Assembly: GCF_001544475.1 (NCBI RefSeq)
Contig: NZ_FCNW02000045.1
Location: forward strand, 1 to 53,157
Direction of reading: 5' to 3'
Origin: Caballeronia humi
Lineage (GTDB): Bacteria; Pseudomonadota; Gammaproteobacteria; Burkholderiales; Burkholderiaceae
Length of the DNA stretch: 53,157 bases
Under the pieces are notes generated by a model. It made no database searches and had not been told where the DNA came from. It saw only the letters and a list, made by a program, of their open reading frames with translations. The first letter of the stretch is position 1. Each line of letters begins with the position of its first letter. Below, one piece after another: positions 18,567 to 27,404 of the stretch. The translations under genes and the position numbers were made by a program.

Positions 18567-19782
18567 GATTTGCTCCGTCCGCCGTGCGATTCAACGTTTG
18601 CATCACCACCGCATGCATCCGCTCGAACGTGTCGTCCCAGCTCATGCCGGCTAGAATGCGATCAGCGGACTCGGCGACGCTCCGCGGATCCTTCGACTGT
18701 GCAACGGCATCGTCAAGGGCCTGCACAAACGATCCAACCGGTGTCACATCGCTCACCGACCGAGCGATCTTCACCACGTCGCTACCTCCATAGGTTGCCA
18801 CGACGTCCCGAATGGCTGTCGACACAACGAGACGCCCGCCCGCTAGGTACTCGGGGGTTTTCGTCGGACTGATGTAGCGCGTCGACGCATTTAACGCAAA
18901 TGGCATCATTGCGATGTCCCAATGTGCAAGAAAAGCGGGAAGGTCCGCATAAGCTTGCCTGCCGAGGTAGTGGATGTTCGCACGACGCGGCAATTCGTCT
19001 GGGTCGATCTTCACGACTGGTCCTATCACGACGAACTGAAAGTCCGGACGAGCTGTGGCCGCCTCCCCCAGTAACGCGGTGTCAAACCGCTCGTCAACCA
19101 CGCCGAAAAACCCGATCTTTGGATGGGGTATTTTTCGTTGGGCATCGGGCTCGACGAGCGTGTCACGCGCTCTTCTAAAGTGCTTTGCGTCGACGCTGCT
19201 TGGAAAAAGGTGGACCGATCGATGAAGGCGACGTTTCGATTCATAAAGACTCGACCCGCCAGCAAAAACGACATCTGAGCGCAACAGCAAGGCGCGCTCT
19301 GCAAGCTCAAGCGACGCGGGCGCCCCTCGGAACGCGCTCAGCTCGTCCATGCAATCGTAGACAGTCGCCAAGGGTGCAAGTCTCGGCGCACTATGCAAAG
19401 ACATAGGCGTGTAGAACCATAGCAAATAGTGCTGCAGATGCTCGTTCGTCACCAGTAAGTCGAGCAGCTTCTTCTCAACCACCCTTCGATCCAGTCTGGA
19501 GCTCGCCGGTAGGCGTGGGACGACTACAGTCAGCCCGGGCGCTTCACATCGGAAGTCTAGGCGGGGGAGTTCATCTTCGAAGTCCACTGGCTCCTCGACG
19601 AACCAAACCGGATACCGCTGTGCCATGCGCGACATGATGTGCTGCGGGCGCTGATACACGAAACTCCAGCGCAGATGGGAAAAGCAGATCACGCCGTCGA
19701 CTGCGCCTCGCCATCGTTCGGTCGACGCCTCTGGAGTCGGTCGGAAGGATGGACTCAATGCGGGCCCTGAATCGTGGCTCAT
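18559..19782 (-). CDS. Glycosyltransferase (GT-B type, Glf-associated)
   Basis: 407 residues, first gene of the operon with GAGG before ATG. The N-terminus carries 'VICFSHLRWSFVYQRPQHIMSR' with 'WFVEEP', a pattern seen in glycosyltransferases encoded beside UDP-galactopyranose mutase. The C-terminal half has a GT-B donor-binding region ('HPKIGFFGVVDERFD', 'IHYLGRQAYADLPAFLAHWDIAMMPF', 'SPTKTPEYLAGGRLVVSTAIRDV') typical of GT1/GT4-like enzymes. No membrane span, so it probably acts at the cytoplasmic face. It may transfer galactofuranose or another sugar. It overlaps glf by 8 bases. Confidence 0.88.
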   Translation of the reverse strand: MSHDSGPALSPSFRPTPEASTERWRGAVDGVICFSHLRWSFVYQRPQHIMSRMAQRYPVWFVEEPVDFEDELPRLDFRCEAPGLTVVVPRLPASSRLDRRVVEKKLLDLLVTNEHLQHYLLWFYTPMSLHSAPRLAPLATVYDCMDELSAFRGAPASLELAERALLLRSDVVFAGGSSLYESKRRLHRSVHLFPSSVDAKHFRRARDTLVEPDAQRKIPHPKIGFFGVVDERFDTALLGEAATARPDFQFVVIGPVVKIDPDELPRRANIHYLGRQAYADLPAFLAHWDIAMMPFALNASTRYISPTKTPEYLAGGRLVVSTAIRDVVATYGGSDVVKIARSVSDVTPVGSFVQALDDAVAQSKDPRSVAESADRILAGMSWDDTFERMHAVVMQTLNRTADGANHA

Positions 19783-20611
19783 GACGGCCTCAGATAGTCA
19801 CGTGGTCGGTGGGTCTGTTGTCAGAACTCAGTACTAGCGACGGTGGGACGATCGCCGTTCAAGGCTCAGCAAGGAAGATGCCGCGGCTCATCGGTTGAAT
19901 CTGAGCGCCGCTTGTAAATCGGCAAACCAGCTCGCCCTAGGCACGCGGTTGTGCCCTCTAGCGCTAAAATCTCAAGAACGCCTGCGGCTTCGGTAGAGGT
20001 GGCGATTGATTGTGGCTCGCAGTCTGCCAAACGTCCGTCGCGAAGATGATTTATTTAAAGGCATTTCGGGAGCGCCCTTACTAGCAAAATTTGCGTGCCT
20101 AGCCGCCGAGCCACCGTGGGAATGCGGTCGATACGAATAAAAATATACGAGACCTCAATCCGGCCGTTATGGTTCGCCTAGACGCACTTGAAGGTCTAAC
20201 GCTAAAAACTCGCGCGCTTGTCCACGCTTTCAGTATCGCCAAACGACGTAGGGTCGGTCATAATTTCTTCTCAGCCGTCAGTGGCCGTCCGAAGTTGGAA
20301 AGATTCGGACGTTCTAAGCCCTTCCCATCACCAAAGTCGAGCGTGTATTTCGCAGTGCACTGCTTTGAAAACCGGAATGAGCAGAGCTGCAGTCGCCGGC
20401 GACCTAAAACTTGCAGAAACGCTGGCGCCCAAGCGATGCTTCCCGGCTTGCACTGGATCCGCTATGGTGTTCCCGCACTTTCAGGGGAACGCAGCAGCGG
20501 GCAGTCAACCGGCAGGGACCACTGACTAAGTTACCCGGAGCGTCGCCCCATCGCACTTTGGTGCATCCCAGCGTCACATGTCAGGCGGAGCTGCGCGACC
20601 GTCCGGAACGG
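19783..20611. other. Intergenic between glycan operon and response regulator; AT-richer stretch
   Basis: Upstream of the GT-glf-GH operon on the minus strand, so its promoter should lie here. The bases around 20040-20160 are visibly richer in A and T than the surroundings (ATTTATTTAAAGG, AATAAAAATATACG), suiting a promoter or nucleoid-protein site. Frames of about 100 residues near 20169-20529 lack start sites and known motifs. Confidence 0.35.
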
Positions 20612-20959
20612 TCAACTCCGAACATGGCGCTCAACGAGCTCGAACAGTCGCTCCGGATCAAACGGTTTTTTCAGATATGTTCCTTGCGTCACCTCGACCG
20701 GCGGAACTGCCGCCGACATGAAGACAAACGGAACACCATGAAGGATCGGAACAGCTTGAAAGCATCGATAGAGTTGCGCCCCATCCATGACCGGCATCAT
20801 CCAATCGGAAATTACAAGGTCGGGCAGGTTAGCGTTAGCGGCCTCGATTGCCTCGGCGCCGTTGCGGGCGGTGACGATATGGTAGCCCCGTGCGCGCAAG
20901 AGCAACTCAAGCACGAATAGGATATCTGGTTCATCGTCGACCAGCAGGATAGTACGCAC
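20612..20959 (-). CDS. Single-domain response regulator (receiver only)
   Basis: 115 residues, a CheY-like receiver without an output domain. The acidic pocket is DDE (8-10), the phospho-acceptor is Asp52 in 'DLVISDWMMPVMDG', the switch Ser82 is in 'FVFMSAA', and the conserved Lys is in 'YLKKPFD' (97-98). It starts with GTG at 20959 and a weak GAGA site. No kinase adjoins it; the nearest is the GAF/HisKA_2 kinase at 29500 on the other strand. It could act as a phospho-relay or protein-interaction switch. All catalytic residues are intact. Confidence 0.9.
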   Translation of the reverse strand: MRTILLVDDEPDILFVLELLLRARGYHIVTARNGAEAIEAANANLPDLVISDWMMPVMDGAQLYRCFQAVPILHGVPFVFMSAAVPPVEVTQGTYLKKPFDPERLFELVERHVRS

Positions 20960-21123
20960 GTTAAGTCTCGCTCATTTCTGACTTGCAACTAGTGCGCAGC
21001 AACGACCATTCCACTACTGAATCTTACTCACCACGCCGGTCAAAACGCGGACGCCTCGGCCGCACCAACACTGGAACGAGCATTGCTGTTCGGCCTTTGT
21101 CCGTCCTGAAAAGGATGCCGTAA

Positions 21124-21144
21124 ATGACCGCTGCGGGAACTTGA
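21124..21144 (+). other. Possible six-codon leader peptide before coxB
   Basis: ATG at 21124 preceded by AAGGA reads MTAAGT and stops at TGA 21142-21144, which overlaps the coxB ATG at 21144 (TGATG). The geometry suits translational coupling, but with so short a frame chance cannot be excluded. Confidence 0.25.
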
Positions 21145-22253
21145 TGTCACAGCCTTTCGGACGCCGTGCAAGCCGTCGGCCCGACTTGCCGCACGGGATG
21201 AGCCCGTGCCGCCGCCGCATCCAACTTACATCGTATGGTGCCTTTTTGCTGTGGGTGGATCTCGGCTGCCTGCCTCATGCAGCTGTCGCAGCGCCCGCCC
21301 AAAGCGTTTTCGCCCCCGCCGGCGTACAGGCCGCGCGCATCCTCGACCTGTGGCATCTGACGCTCGCGGTCTGCTCGATCGTATTCGCCGCGGTCCTGAG
21401 TGCGTGCTTCATCGCATTGTTACGCGCGCCGCAGGCCAGACGCGACACGCCGCCCGATCTTTACAGCATCGAAAGCCCAGAGCCGCGCCTGCGCCGCTCG
21501 GTGATTGTCGCGACGGTAATTTCGGCCGTGCTGCTCTTCGGCCTCGTGCTGGCCGACGTCCTCACCGACCGCGCGCTCTCACGCCTGCCGGCCGCGAATG
21601 CAGTTCACATCGAATTGACCGGGCATCAATGGTGGTGGGAAGCGCACTATCTTTCCGACGATGGCACGCCGGGCTTCACCCTCGCCAACGAACTGCACGT
21701 GCCGGTCGGGCGGCCGGTCGTCGTGTCGCTGGTCGCGGCGGACGTGATCCACACGTTCTGGGCACCGAACCTGCACGGCAAGAAGGACATGATCCCGGGC
21801 CGCAACGCGACGATCGAATTTCGCGCCGATCGCGCCGGCACCTATCGCGGACAGTGTGCAGAGTTCTGCGGCCACGAGCATGCGCTGATGGCGTTCCTCG
21901 TCGTCGCCGATCCTCCCGCCGACTACAACGCGTGGGCGGCACGGCAGCGCGAGGGCGCGCGCGCACCGTCGAGCGATCTCGAAGCGCACGGCCAGCAGCT
22001 CTTCATGATGGGCACGTGCGCGCGCTGCCACGCGATCGAAGGGACGTCGGCAACCGGCAGGCTCGGGCCGGACCTTACCCATCTCGCGAGCCGCCGCACA
22101 CTCGCGGCCGGCACGCTCACCAACGATCGCGAGTCACTAGCACACTGGATCACCGACCCGCGCGCCCTCAAACCCGCCGCGATGATGCCGCCGACTCACC
22201 TCGCCCCCGCCGATCTTCAAGCGCTGGTCGCCTACCTCGGGACGCTGCAATGA
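21144..22253 (+). CDS. coxB: caa3-type cytochrome c oxidase subunit II (CuA plus fused cytochrome c)
   Basis: About 369 residues. Subunit II receives electrons and passes them through the binuclear CuA centre to subunit I. Domains in order: signal-like N-terminus, two membrane helices ('LTLAVCSIVFAAVLSACFIA', then 'VIVATVISAVLLFGLVLADV'), the aromatic 'GHQWWWEAHY' strand, CuA site with 'HTFWAPNLHGKKDMIPG' and 'CAEFCGHEHALM', then a fused class I cytochrome c with 'CARCH' and a distal Met in 'AAMMPPTH'. ATG 21144 is used; ATG 21198 gives a cleaner signal peptide but has no Shine-Dalgarno. Its TGA overlaps the coxA ATG. The fused heme marks a caa3-type enzyme that takes electrons from a cytochrome c. 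Confidence 0.93.
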   Translation: MSQPFGRRASRRPDLPHGMSPCRRRIQLTSYGAFLLWVDLGCLPHAAVAAPAQSVFAPAGVQAARILDLWHLTLAVCSIVFAAVLSACFIALLRAPQARRDTPPDLYSIESPEPRLRRSVIVATVISAVLLFGLVLADVLTDRALSRLPAANAVHIELTGHQWWWEAHYLSDDGTPGFTLANELHVPVGRPVVVSLVAADVIHTFWAPNLHGKKDMIPGRNATIEFRADRAGTYRGQCAEFCGHEHALMAFLVVADPPADYNAWAARQREGARAPSSDLEAHGQQLFMMGTCARCHAIEGTSATGRLGPDLTHLASRRTLAAGTLTNDRESLAHWITDPRALKPAAMMPPTHLAPADLQALVAYLGTLQ

Positions 22254-24181
22254 CCGATCCAGCGACCAAACCACGCCTTTATGACGGCCCCGACGCACCG
22301 CCCCACGTGCGCGCATCACTGGCTGCGACATGGAGTGATTCTCCCGGCTTCATCGGCGCGCTCTCGGCGATCAATCACAAGACGATCGCCCGCCGCTTCA
22401 TGACGACGACGTTCGTGTTTTTCCTCCTCGGCGGCCTGCTCGCGCTCGCGATGCGCACGCAGCTCGCGCGCCCCGACGCGCGCCTCATCGGCCCCGGTCT
22501 TTACAACGAGCTTTTCACGATGCACGGCACGACGATGATGTTCCTCTTCGCCGTGCCGGTGATGCAGGCGGTCGCGGGCTTTCTGATTCCACTAATGATC
22601 GGCGCGCGCAGCGTCGCGTTCCCGCGCATGAACGCGTACGCGTATTGGGTGTTCCTGTTCGGCGGCATCCTGCTGTTCGCGTCGCTCGCGGTGAATTCGG
22701 CACCCGCGGCCGGCTGGTTCAGCTATGTGCCGCTCGCGAGCGCCGACTACGCGCCGGGCAAGGGCACCGACATCTGGGCGCAGATGATCACGTTCACCGA
22801 ACTCTCGGGCCTGCTCGAAGCGATCGTCCTCATCACGACGATCTTCAAGCTGCGCGCGCCGGGGATGTCGCTCAACCGCATGCCACTCTTCGTCTGGGCG
22901 ACGCTCGTCACGCAATTCATGGTGATCTTCGCGATGCCGTCGATCATGCTGTGCAGCACCGCGCTGATCCTCGACCGCCTCGTCGGCACGCACTTCTATA
23001 ACCCGGCAAAAGGCGGTGACGTCCTGCTCTGGCAGCATCTCTTCTGGTTTTTCGGACACCCCGAGGTCTACCTGATCTTCATCCCGCCGCTTGGCTTCAT
23101 CTCATCGATTATTCCGACCTTCGCGCGGCGTCCGGTCTTCGGCTATCCGGCGATGGTGCTCGCCCTGATCGCAACCGCCTTCCTCGCGTTCGGCTTGTGG
23201 GTGCATCACATGTTCGCGACAAACATCCCCGAACTCGGAAAGAGCTTCTTTACGGCGGCGAGCCTGATGATAGCGATCCCGTCGGCTATGCAGATCTTCT
23301 GCTGGATCGGCACCCTTTGGACCGGACGCATCGCGCTCAAGACACCGCTCCTCTTCGTGCTCGCGTTCTTCTTCATCCTCGTACTGGGCGGCCTGACGGG
23401 CCTCATGCTCGGCTCCGTGCCGATCGATCTGCAAGTCCACGATACGTATTTCGTCGTCGCGCACCTGCATTACGTGCTGATCGGCGGCGCGGTGTTTCCG
23501 CTCTTCGGCGCGTTCTATTATTGGTTTCCGAAGTTCACCGGCCGCATGCTCGGCGAGACGCTCGGACGCTGGAATTTCTGGCTGTTCTTCATCGGCTTTA
23601 ACGTCGCGTTCTTTCCGATGCATCTGCTCGGCCTGCAAGGCATGCCTCGGCGCGTGTGGACCTATCCCCACGGCATGGGATGGGACGGCATGAACCTCGC
23701 GGCGACCGTCGGCGCATGGACGATTGCACTCAGCGTGCTGCTTTTTATAGTGAACGTCGTGGTGAGCTATCGGCGGGCGGGGGCGGCCCCCGATCCGTGG
23801 GGCGCTGGCACGCTTGAATGGAGTGTGCCGTCGCCGCCACCGCCGCACAATTTCGACGCGATACCCGTCGTGCACGGGCGCGATCCTTTGTGGGAGCCGG
23901 GCGCGCAGCCCGCGTTCGTCGCAGGCCTCGCCGCCGATGCGCGCGAGGTGCTCGCGACGACCGTGCTCGATGCGGTGCCCGATCATCGGCCGATGTTTCC
24001 GTCGCCGTCGATCTGGCCTTTTTTAAGCGCAGTGGCCACCACCGTGCTTTTCATCGCGTCGATCTATACGCCGTGGGCGGTGGTGTGGGCATCGGCGCCG
24101 GTGGCCGTCGCGATGATCGCGTGGTTTTGGCCGAAGCGTCGCGAGAACGCGCTGGCCGTCGCTCGGGAGCAGCGTCCATGA
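22250..24181 (+). CDS. coxA: caa3-type cytochrome c oxidase subunit I
   Basis: 643 residues, the catalytic heme-copper subunit that reduces O2 to water and pumps protons. Visible ligands and channels: heme a His in 'FTMHGTTMMFLFAVP', CuB His and cross-linked Tyr in 'FFGHPEVYLIFIPPLG', the CuB pair in 'WVHHMFAT', the heme pair in 'FVVAHLHYVLIGG', and the K-channel Thr region around 'FTAASLMIAIPS'. About 12 helices, then a C-terminal extension of about 90 residues with two further helices ('WPFLSAVATTVLFIASI', 'VWASAPVAVAMIAWFW'), as in long subunit I forms. Translation should start at ATG 22250, overlapping the coxB stop (ATGA); the same frame is open far upstream only as a shadow of coxB. It overlaps coxC by ATGA. 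Confidence 0.95.
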   Translation: MTDPATKPRLYDGPDAPPHVRASLAATWSDSPGFIGALSAINHKTIARRFMTTTFVFFLLGGLLALAMRTQLARPDARLIGPGLYNELFTMHGTTMMFLFAVPVMQAVAGFLIPLMIGARSVAFPRMNAYAYWVFLFGGILLFASLAVNSAPAAGWFSYVPLASADYAPGKGTDIWAQMITFTELSGLLEAIVLITTIFKLRAPGMSLNRMPLFVWATLVTQFMVIFAMPSIMLCSTALILDRLVGTHFYNPAKGGDVLLWQHLFWFFGHPEVYLIFIPPLGFISSIIPTFARRPVFGYPAMVLALIATAFLAFGLWVHHMFATNIPELGKSFFTAASLMIAIPSAMQIFCWIGTLWTGRIALKTPLLFVLAFFFILVLGGLTGLMLGSVPIDLQVHDTYFVVAHLHYVLIGGAVFPLFGAFYYWFPKFTGRMLGETLGRWNFWLFFIGFNVAFFPMHLLGLQGMPRRVWTYPHGMGWDGMNLAATVGAWTIALSVLLFIVNVVVSYRRAGAAPDPWGAGTLEWSVPSPPPPHNFDAIPVVHGRDPLWEPGAQPAFVAGLAADAREVLATTVLDAVPDHRPMFPSPSIWPFLSAVATTVLFIASIYTPWAVVWASAPVAVAMIAWFWPKRRENALAVAREQRP

Positions 24182-24813
24182 CCACTCATGTGCGTCACGA
24201 TGCCGCCTCTGCCGACGACGCTTCGTTCGTCCTCGACGTGCGCGACCTGCCGACCTACGGCTACGGTCATCGCAGCCTGATGTGGTGGAGCACGATGGGC
24301 CTGATGCTGATAGAGGGGACGGTGTTCGCGATCGGTGTGATGACGTACTTCTACCTGCGCGGCGTAGCGTCTCAATGGCCGATGGCCGCGCGCCCGCCCG
24401 AATTGCTGTGGGGCACGCTCAACACGATTGTACTGATCGTGAGCCTCGTGCCGAACCAGCTCGCGAAGCGCGCGGCCGAGCGCGAGGATATCGTGCGCAC
24501 GCGCTGGTGGCTCGTCGTGTGCCTGTTATTGGCGCTGGTGTTTCTGGTCGTTCGCGCATATGAATTCGCCGCGCTCCACGTGAGTTGGTATACGAATGCG
24601 TATGGCTCGGTCGTGTGGCTGCTGCTCGGCTTGCATACCACGCATCTGATCACCGATACCGTCGATACGGCCGTGCTCGCCGTGCTGCTATTTACCGGGC
24701 CGATGGAAGGCAAGCGTTTTGTGGATGTCAGCGAGAACGCGGTGTACTGGTATTTCGTCGTGTTGAGCTGGCTGCCTATTTATGCGGTGATTTATGGGGC
24801 GCCGCGCTATTGA
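24178..24813 (+). CDS. coxC: Cytochrome c oxidase subunit III
   Basis: 211 residues with five hydrophobic segments, typical of short subunit III of caa3/bo3-type oxidases. Motifs: 'GHRSLMWWSTMGLMLIEGT', 'YFYLRGV', 'LVVRAYEFAALHVSW', 'LLGLHTTHLITDTVD' and C-terminal 'NAVYWYFVVLSWLPIYAVIY'. It stabilises subunit I and helps sustain proton uptake. The ATG at 24178 overlaps the coxA stop; the frame can be read upstream only through coxA. The next gene follows after 17 bases. Confidence 0.94.
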   Translation: MTTHVRHDAASADDASFVLDVRDLPTYGYGHRSLMWWSTMGLMLIEGTVFAIGVMTYFYLRGVASQWPMAARPPELLWGTLNTIVLIVSLVPNQLAKRAAEREDIVRTRWWLVVCLLLALVFLVVRAYEFAALHVSWYTNAYGSVVWLLLGLHTTHLITDTVDTAVLAVLLFTGPMEGKRFVDVSENAVYWYFVVLSWLPIYAVIYGAPRY

Positions 24814-24830
24814 ACGTATCGAGACTGAAC

Positions 24831-25166
24831 ATGCGAACCTGGCTTGCATTGATCGTCGCGCCTTCGCTCGTGCTCGCGTGCCTCGGCGTGAACTATGCGC
24901 TCGTGTCCACGGTGGCAGCGCCATGCGCAGTCGCGAGCGTCGCGCCGCTCAACAGCGTGAGCGTCGCGAGCTTCGCGGTGTGCGTCGTCGCAACAATCGC
25001 CGCTTGGCTGCGCTGGCGCTCGGCGCGGGCAGGCGTTCCCTCCGACAGTTCCGCGCGGCCGGCGCGTGCGGGATTCGTCGCATTGGTGGCAATTGGCGTC
25101 GGCGTGCTGTCTGCCTTGTCGGTTCTCGCGATATCGATACCGCAATGGTTGCTCTCGTCATGCTGA
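24831..25166 (+). CDS. Small membrane protein of the oxidase operon
   Basis: 111 residues, predicted three hydrophobic segments ('LALIVAPSLVLACLGVNYALV', 'VASFAVCVVATIAAWLRW', 'GFVALVAIGVGVLSALSVLAI') ending SIPQWLLSSC. I cannot name its family. Its place between coxC and ctaG, with the same codon style and a 3' overlap with ctaG, suggests an assembly or accessory subunit. The gene starts at ATG 24831. Confidence 0.75.
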   Translation: MRTWLALIVAPSLVLACLGVNYALVSTVAAPCAVASVAPLNSVSVASFAVCVVATIAAWLRWRSARAGVPSDSSARPARAGFVALVAIGVGVLSALSVLAISIPQWLLSSC

Positions 25167-26080
25167 TTCCGCGAGCGTTCGCCGTCGCTGCACTCGGCTG
25201 GGCGGGTGGGGCAGAAGCGCACGGGCTCTCGACGGGCGATCAAGCCGCGCTGCACTTTGGCTGGAGCTTCGAGCCGTGGGTGGTCGCTTTGCTCTTGCTG
25301 AGCGCTGCGCTGTATGTCGTCGGATACGTGCGCTTAAGAGCGCGCAGCCGACAGGCGCGAACGGTACGCGCCAAGCATTGCGCCGCGTTCGCGCTTGGAT
25401 GGCTCGCGCTTGTCACCGCACTTGATTCGCCGCTCGACTCACTCGCCGTCGCGCTCTTTTCCGCACACATGTTGCAACACGAAGCGCTGATGTTGATCGC
25501 TGCACCCCTGCTGGTGATCGGACGGCCGCTCGCGGTATGGATGTGGGCGCTGCCCGTTTCGTTGCGCGTTGGCGTCGGCTGCGCGGTGAGGTCACGCTGG
25601 ATTCGCGCGCCCTGGCGAACGATCACGACGCCGCTCGCCGCATGGCTGTTGCACGCGGCGGCGCTATGGGGCTGGCATGCGCCGGTGTTCTTCGAAGCGG
25701 CGCTCGCGCGTCCCGGCATCCACACGCTTCAGCACGCGAGCTTTCTCGTGAGCGCACTACTCTTTTGGTGGACGGTGTTCGGCAACACGCAACGCGGCGA
25801 ACGGAGCGCTCACGCGATGCTTTCGCTCTTCACGACGATGGTCCATACCGGCGCACTCGGCGCGCTGCTGACGCTGTCGCCGGGGCTCTGGTATCCGTCG
25901 TACATTGAAAGCACGAGCGCGCTCGGCTTCGATCCGCTGCAGGACCAGGAACTCGGCGGGCTCGTCATGTGGGTGCCGGGCGGACTTGCTTACCTCGTCG
26001 GCGCACTCGCGATCGGCACGCGCTGGCTGACGAAGCGCGCCCCGGCGCCGATGCGAACACGTGCCGCGCAGGACGGCTGA
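25160..26080 (+). CDS. ctaG: Caa3-type oxidase assembly factor, CtaG family
   Basis: 306 residues, polytopic with about seven hydrophobic segments, matching the CtaG/Caa3_CtaG family (the Bacillus-type membrane protein needed for CuB assembly, unrelated to Cox11). Conserved features: 'LALVTALDSPLDSLAVALFSAHMLQHEALML', 'PLLVIGRPL', 'WGWHAPVFFEAAL', 'HTLQHASFLVSALLFWW' and 'WYPSYIESTSALGFDPLQDQELGGLVMW'. The His pairs inside membrane spans are the likely copper ligands. ATG 25160 overlaps the previous gene's stop (ATGCTGA); ATG 25145 is an in-frame alternative. The tri-heme cytochrome gene starts two bases after its stop. Confidence 0.9.
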   Translation: MLIPRAFAVAALGWAGGAEAHGLSTGDQAALHFGWSFEPWVVALLLLSAALYVVGYVRLRARSRQARTVRAKHCAAFALGWLALVTALDSPLDSLAVALFSAHMLQHEALMLIAAPLLVIGRPLAVWMWALPVSLRVGVGCAVRSRWIRAPWRTITTPLAAWLLHAAALWGWHAPVFFEAALARPGIHTLQHASFLVSALLFWWTVFGNTQRGERSAHAMLSLFTTMVHTGALGALLTLSPGLWYPSYIESTSALGFDPLQDQELGGLVMWVPGGLAYLVGALAIGTRWLTKRAPAPMRTRAAQDG

Positions 26081-26081
26081 C

Positions 26082-27359
26082 ATGAACCTTTCGCTTTTCA
26101 GACGCATGGCGGTTGCATCGTTCGCGCTCAACGCGCTCAACGCGGCCGGTGCGTCGTCGGCGCCGTCGACGGCGGTCGAACGCGGCGCATATCTCGCGAA
26201 AGCCGCCGATTGCGCCGGATGCCACACCGCCGCCAAAAACGGCGCACCGTATGCGGGCGGCCTAGAGATGAATTCGCCGTTCGGCACGATCGTCAGCAGC
26301 AACATCACGCCGGACAAGCGTCACGGCATCGGCTCGTACAGCTACGACGAGTTCGCGAGGGCGCTGCGCGAAGGCGTGGCGCGCGACGGCAAGCGGCTCT
26401 ATCCGGCAATGCCTTACCCCTCGTTCGTGAAGATCACCGACGACGACATGCGCGCGCTCTACGCTTATATGATGCAAGGCGTGCCACCGGTCGCGACCAC
26501 GCCGCCGCCGTCGCGCGTGCCGTTTCCGTTCAACCAACGCTGGGCGCTCGCTGCATGGGACTGGCTCTTCGCGCCTTCGGGCACCTTCACGCCAATCGCC
26601 GGTCGCGATGCCGGGTGGAACCGTGGCGCGTATCTCGTGCAATCGCTCGGCCATTGCGGATCGTGCCACACGCCGCGCGGCGCGGCGTATCAGGAGCGCG
26701 GCTACGACGAATCGTCGAAGGAATACCTCGCGGGCGGCATCAACGACAACTGGTATGCGCTGAACCTGCGCGGCGATCCGGGCTCGGGGCTCGGACGGAT
26801 CTCCCGTGATGACATCGCAGCGTTCCTCAAGACAGGGCACGGCGGCGGCATGGTGACGTTCGGCAGCATGGTGCAGACGGTGGAGGACAGCCTGCAGTAT
26901 CTAAGCGACGACGATCTTCGCGATATGGCGACGTACCTTAAGACCCTTCCCGCGACCGGTGCAGCCGACGGGCAATTCCTGGCCGACGCAACGCGCGCGC
27001 TCAAAACCCGCGCGCCCGACGCGCCGCCTGCGATCGGCGCGGCGGTCTATGCGTCGTTCTGCGCGGAGTGTCATCAGCCGCGAGGAGAGGGTGTCGCGAA
27101 TGCGTTTCCGAAGCTGGCGGGCAATCCTTCCATCATCAGCGAGGACACCACTTCGCTGATCCGTCTTTTGGTCGAAGGCGGAAACAGCCCGGCGACCCAG
27201 CACGGTCCACCGCGCCAGTCGATGCCCGCATTTGCGACCACGCTAAACGATTTGCAGATTGCGCAAGTTCTGACCTTTATCCGCGCGTCATGGGGCAACG
27301 ACGCACGGCCGGTCACGACCAACGACGTGGCGTCTCTTCGCCGGCAACTGCATAAATAG
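26082..27359 (+). CDS. Tri-heme cytochrome c
   Basis: 425 residues with a signal peptide and three CxxCH heme sites: CAGCH (44-48), CGSCH (192-196) and CAECH (327-331). The layout, with 'GLEMNSPFGTIVSSNITPD' and 'YPAMPYPSFVKITDDDMRALYAYM', is that of the cytochrome subunit of membrane alcohol, gluconate or sorbitol dehydrogenases. No dehydrogenase subunit lies nearby. Being last in the oxidase operon (two bases after ctaG), it probably shuttles electrons in the periplasm to the cytochrome c domain of CoxB. The start is ATG 26082. Confidence 0.92.
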   Translation: MNLSLFRRMAVASFALNALNAAGASSAPSTAVERGAYLAKAADCAGCHTAAKNGAPYAGGLEMNSPFGTIVSSNITPDKRHGIGSYSYDEFARALREGVARDGKRLYPAMPYPSFVKITDDDMRALYAYMMQGVPPVATTPPPSRVPFPFNQRWALAAWDWLFAPSGTFTPIAGRDAGWNRGAYLVQSLGHCGSCHTPRGAAYQERGYDESSKEYLAGGINDNWYALNLRGDPGSGLGRISRDDIAAFLKTGHGGGMVTFGSMVQTVEDSLQYLSDDDLRDMATYLKTLPATGAADGQFLADATRALKTRAPDAPPAIGAAVYASFCAECHQPRGEGVANAFPKLAGNPSIISEDTTSLIRLLVEGGNSPATQHGPPRQSMPAFATTLNDLQIAQVLTFIRASWGNDARPVTTNDVASLRRQLHK

Positions 27360-27404
27360 GATGTCCGGGTCAAATGGGCTCCGGGTCGATGTGGATCGCG
27401 CCGC

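Noticed and set aside
20169..20529. Plus-strand frames of about 100-118 residues upstream of the response regulator
   Set aside because: No Shine-Dalgarno, no motif, two competing frames, irregular composition.
21206..22249. Upstream extension of the coxA frame through coxB
   Set aside because: The extension is Arg/Pro-rich nonsense in the coxB region; the true coxA start overlaps the coxB stop at 22250.
23102..23986. Antisense frame of about 290 charged residues across coxA
   Set aside because: Complement of hydrophobic coxA codons gives the His/Arg/Glu-rich composition; no recognisable protein.
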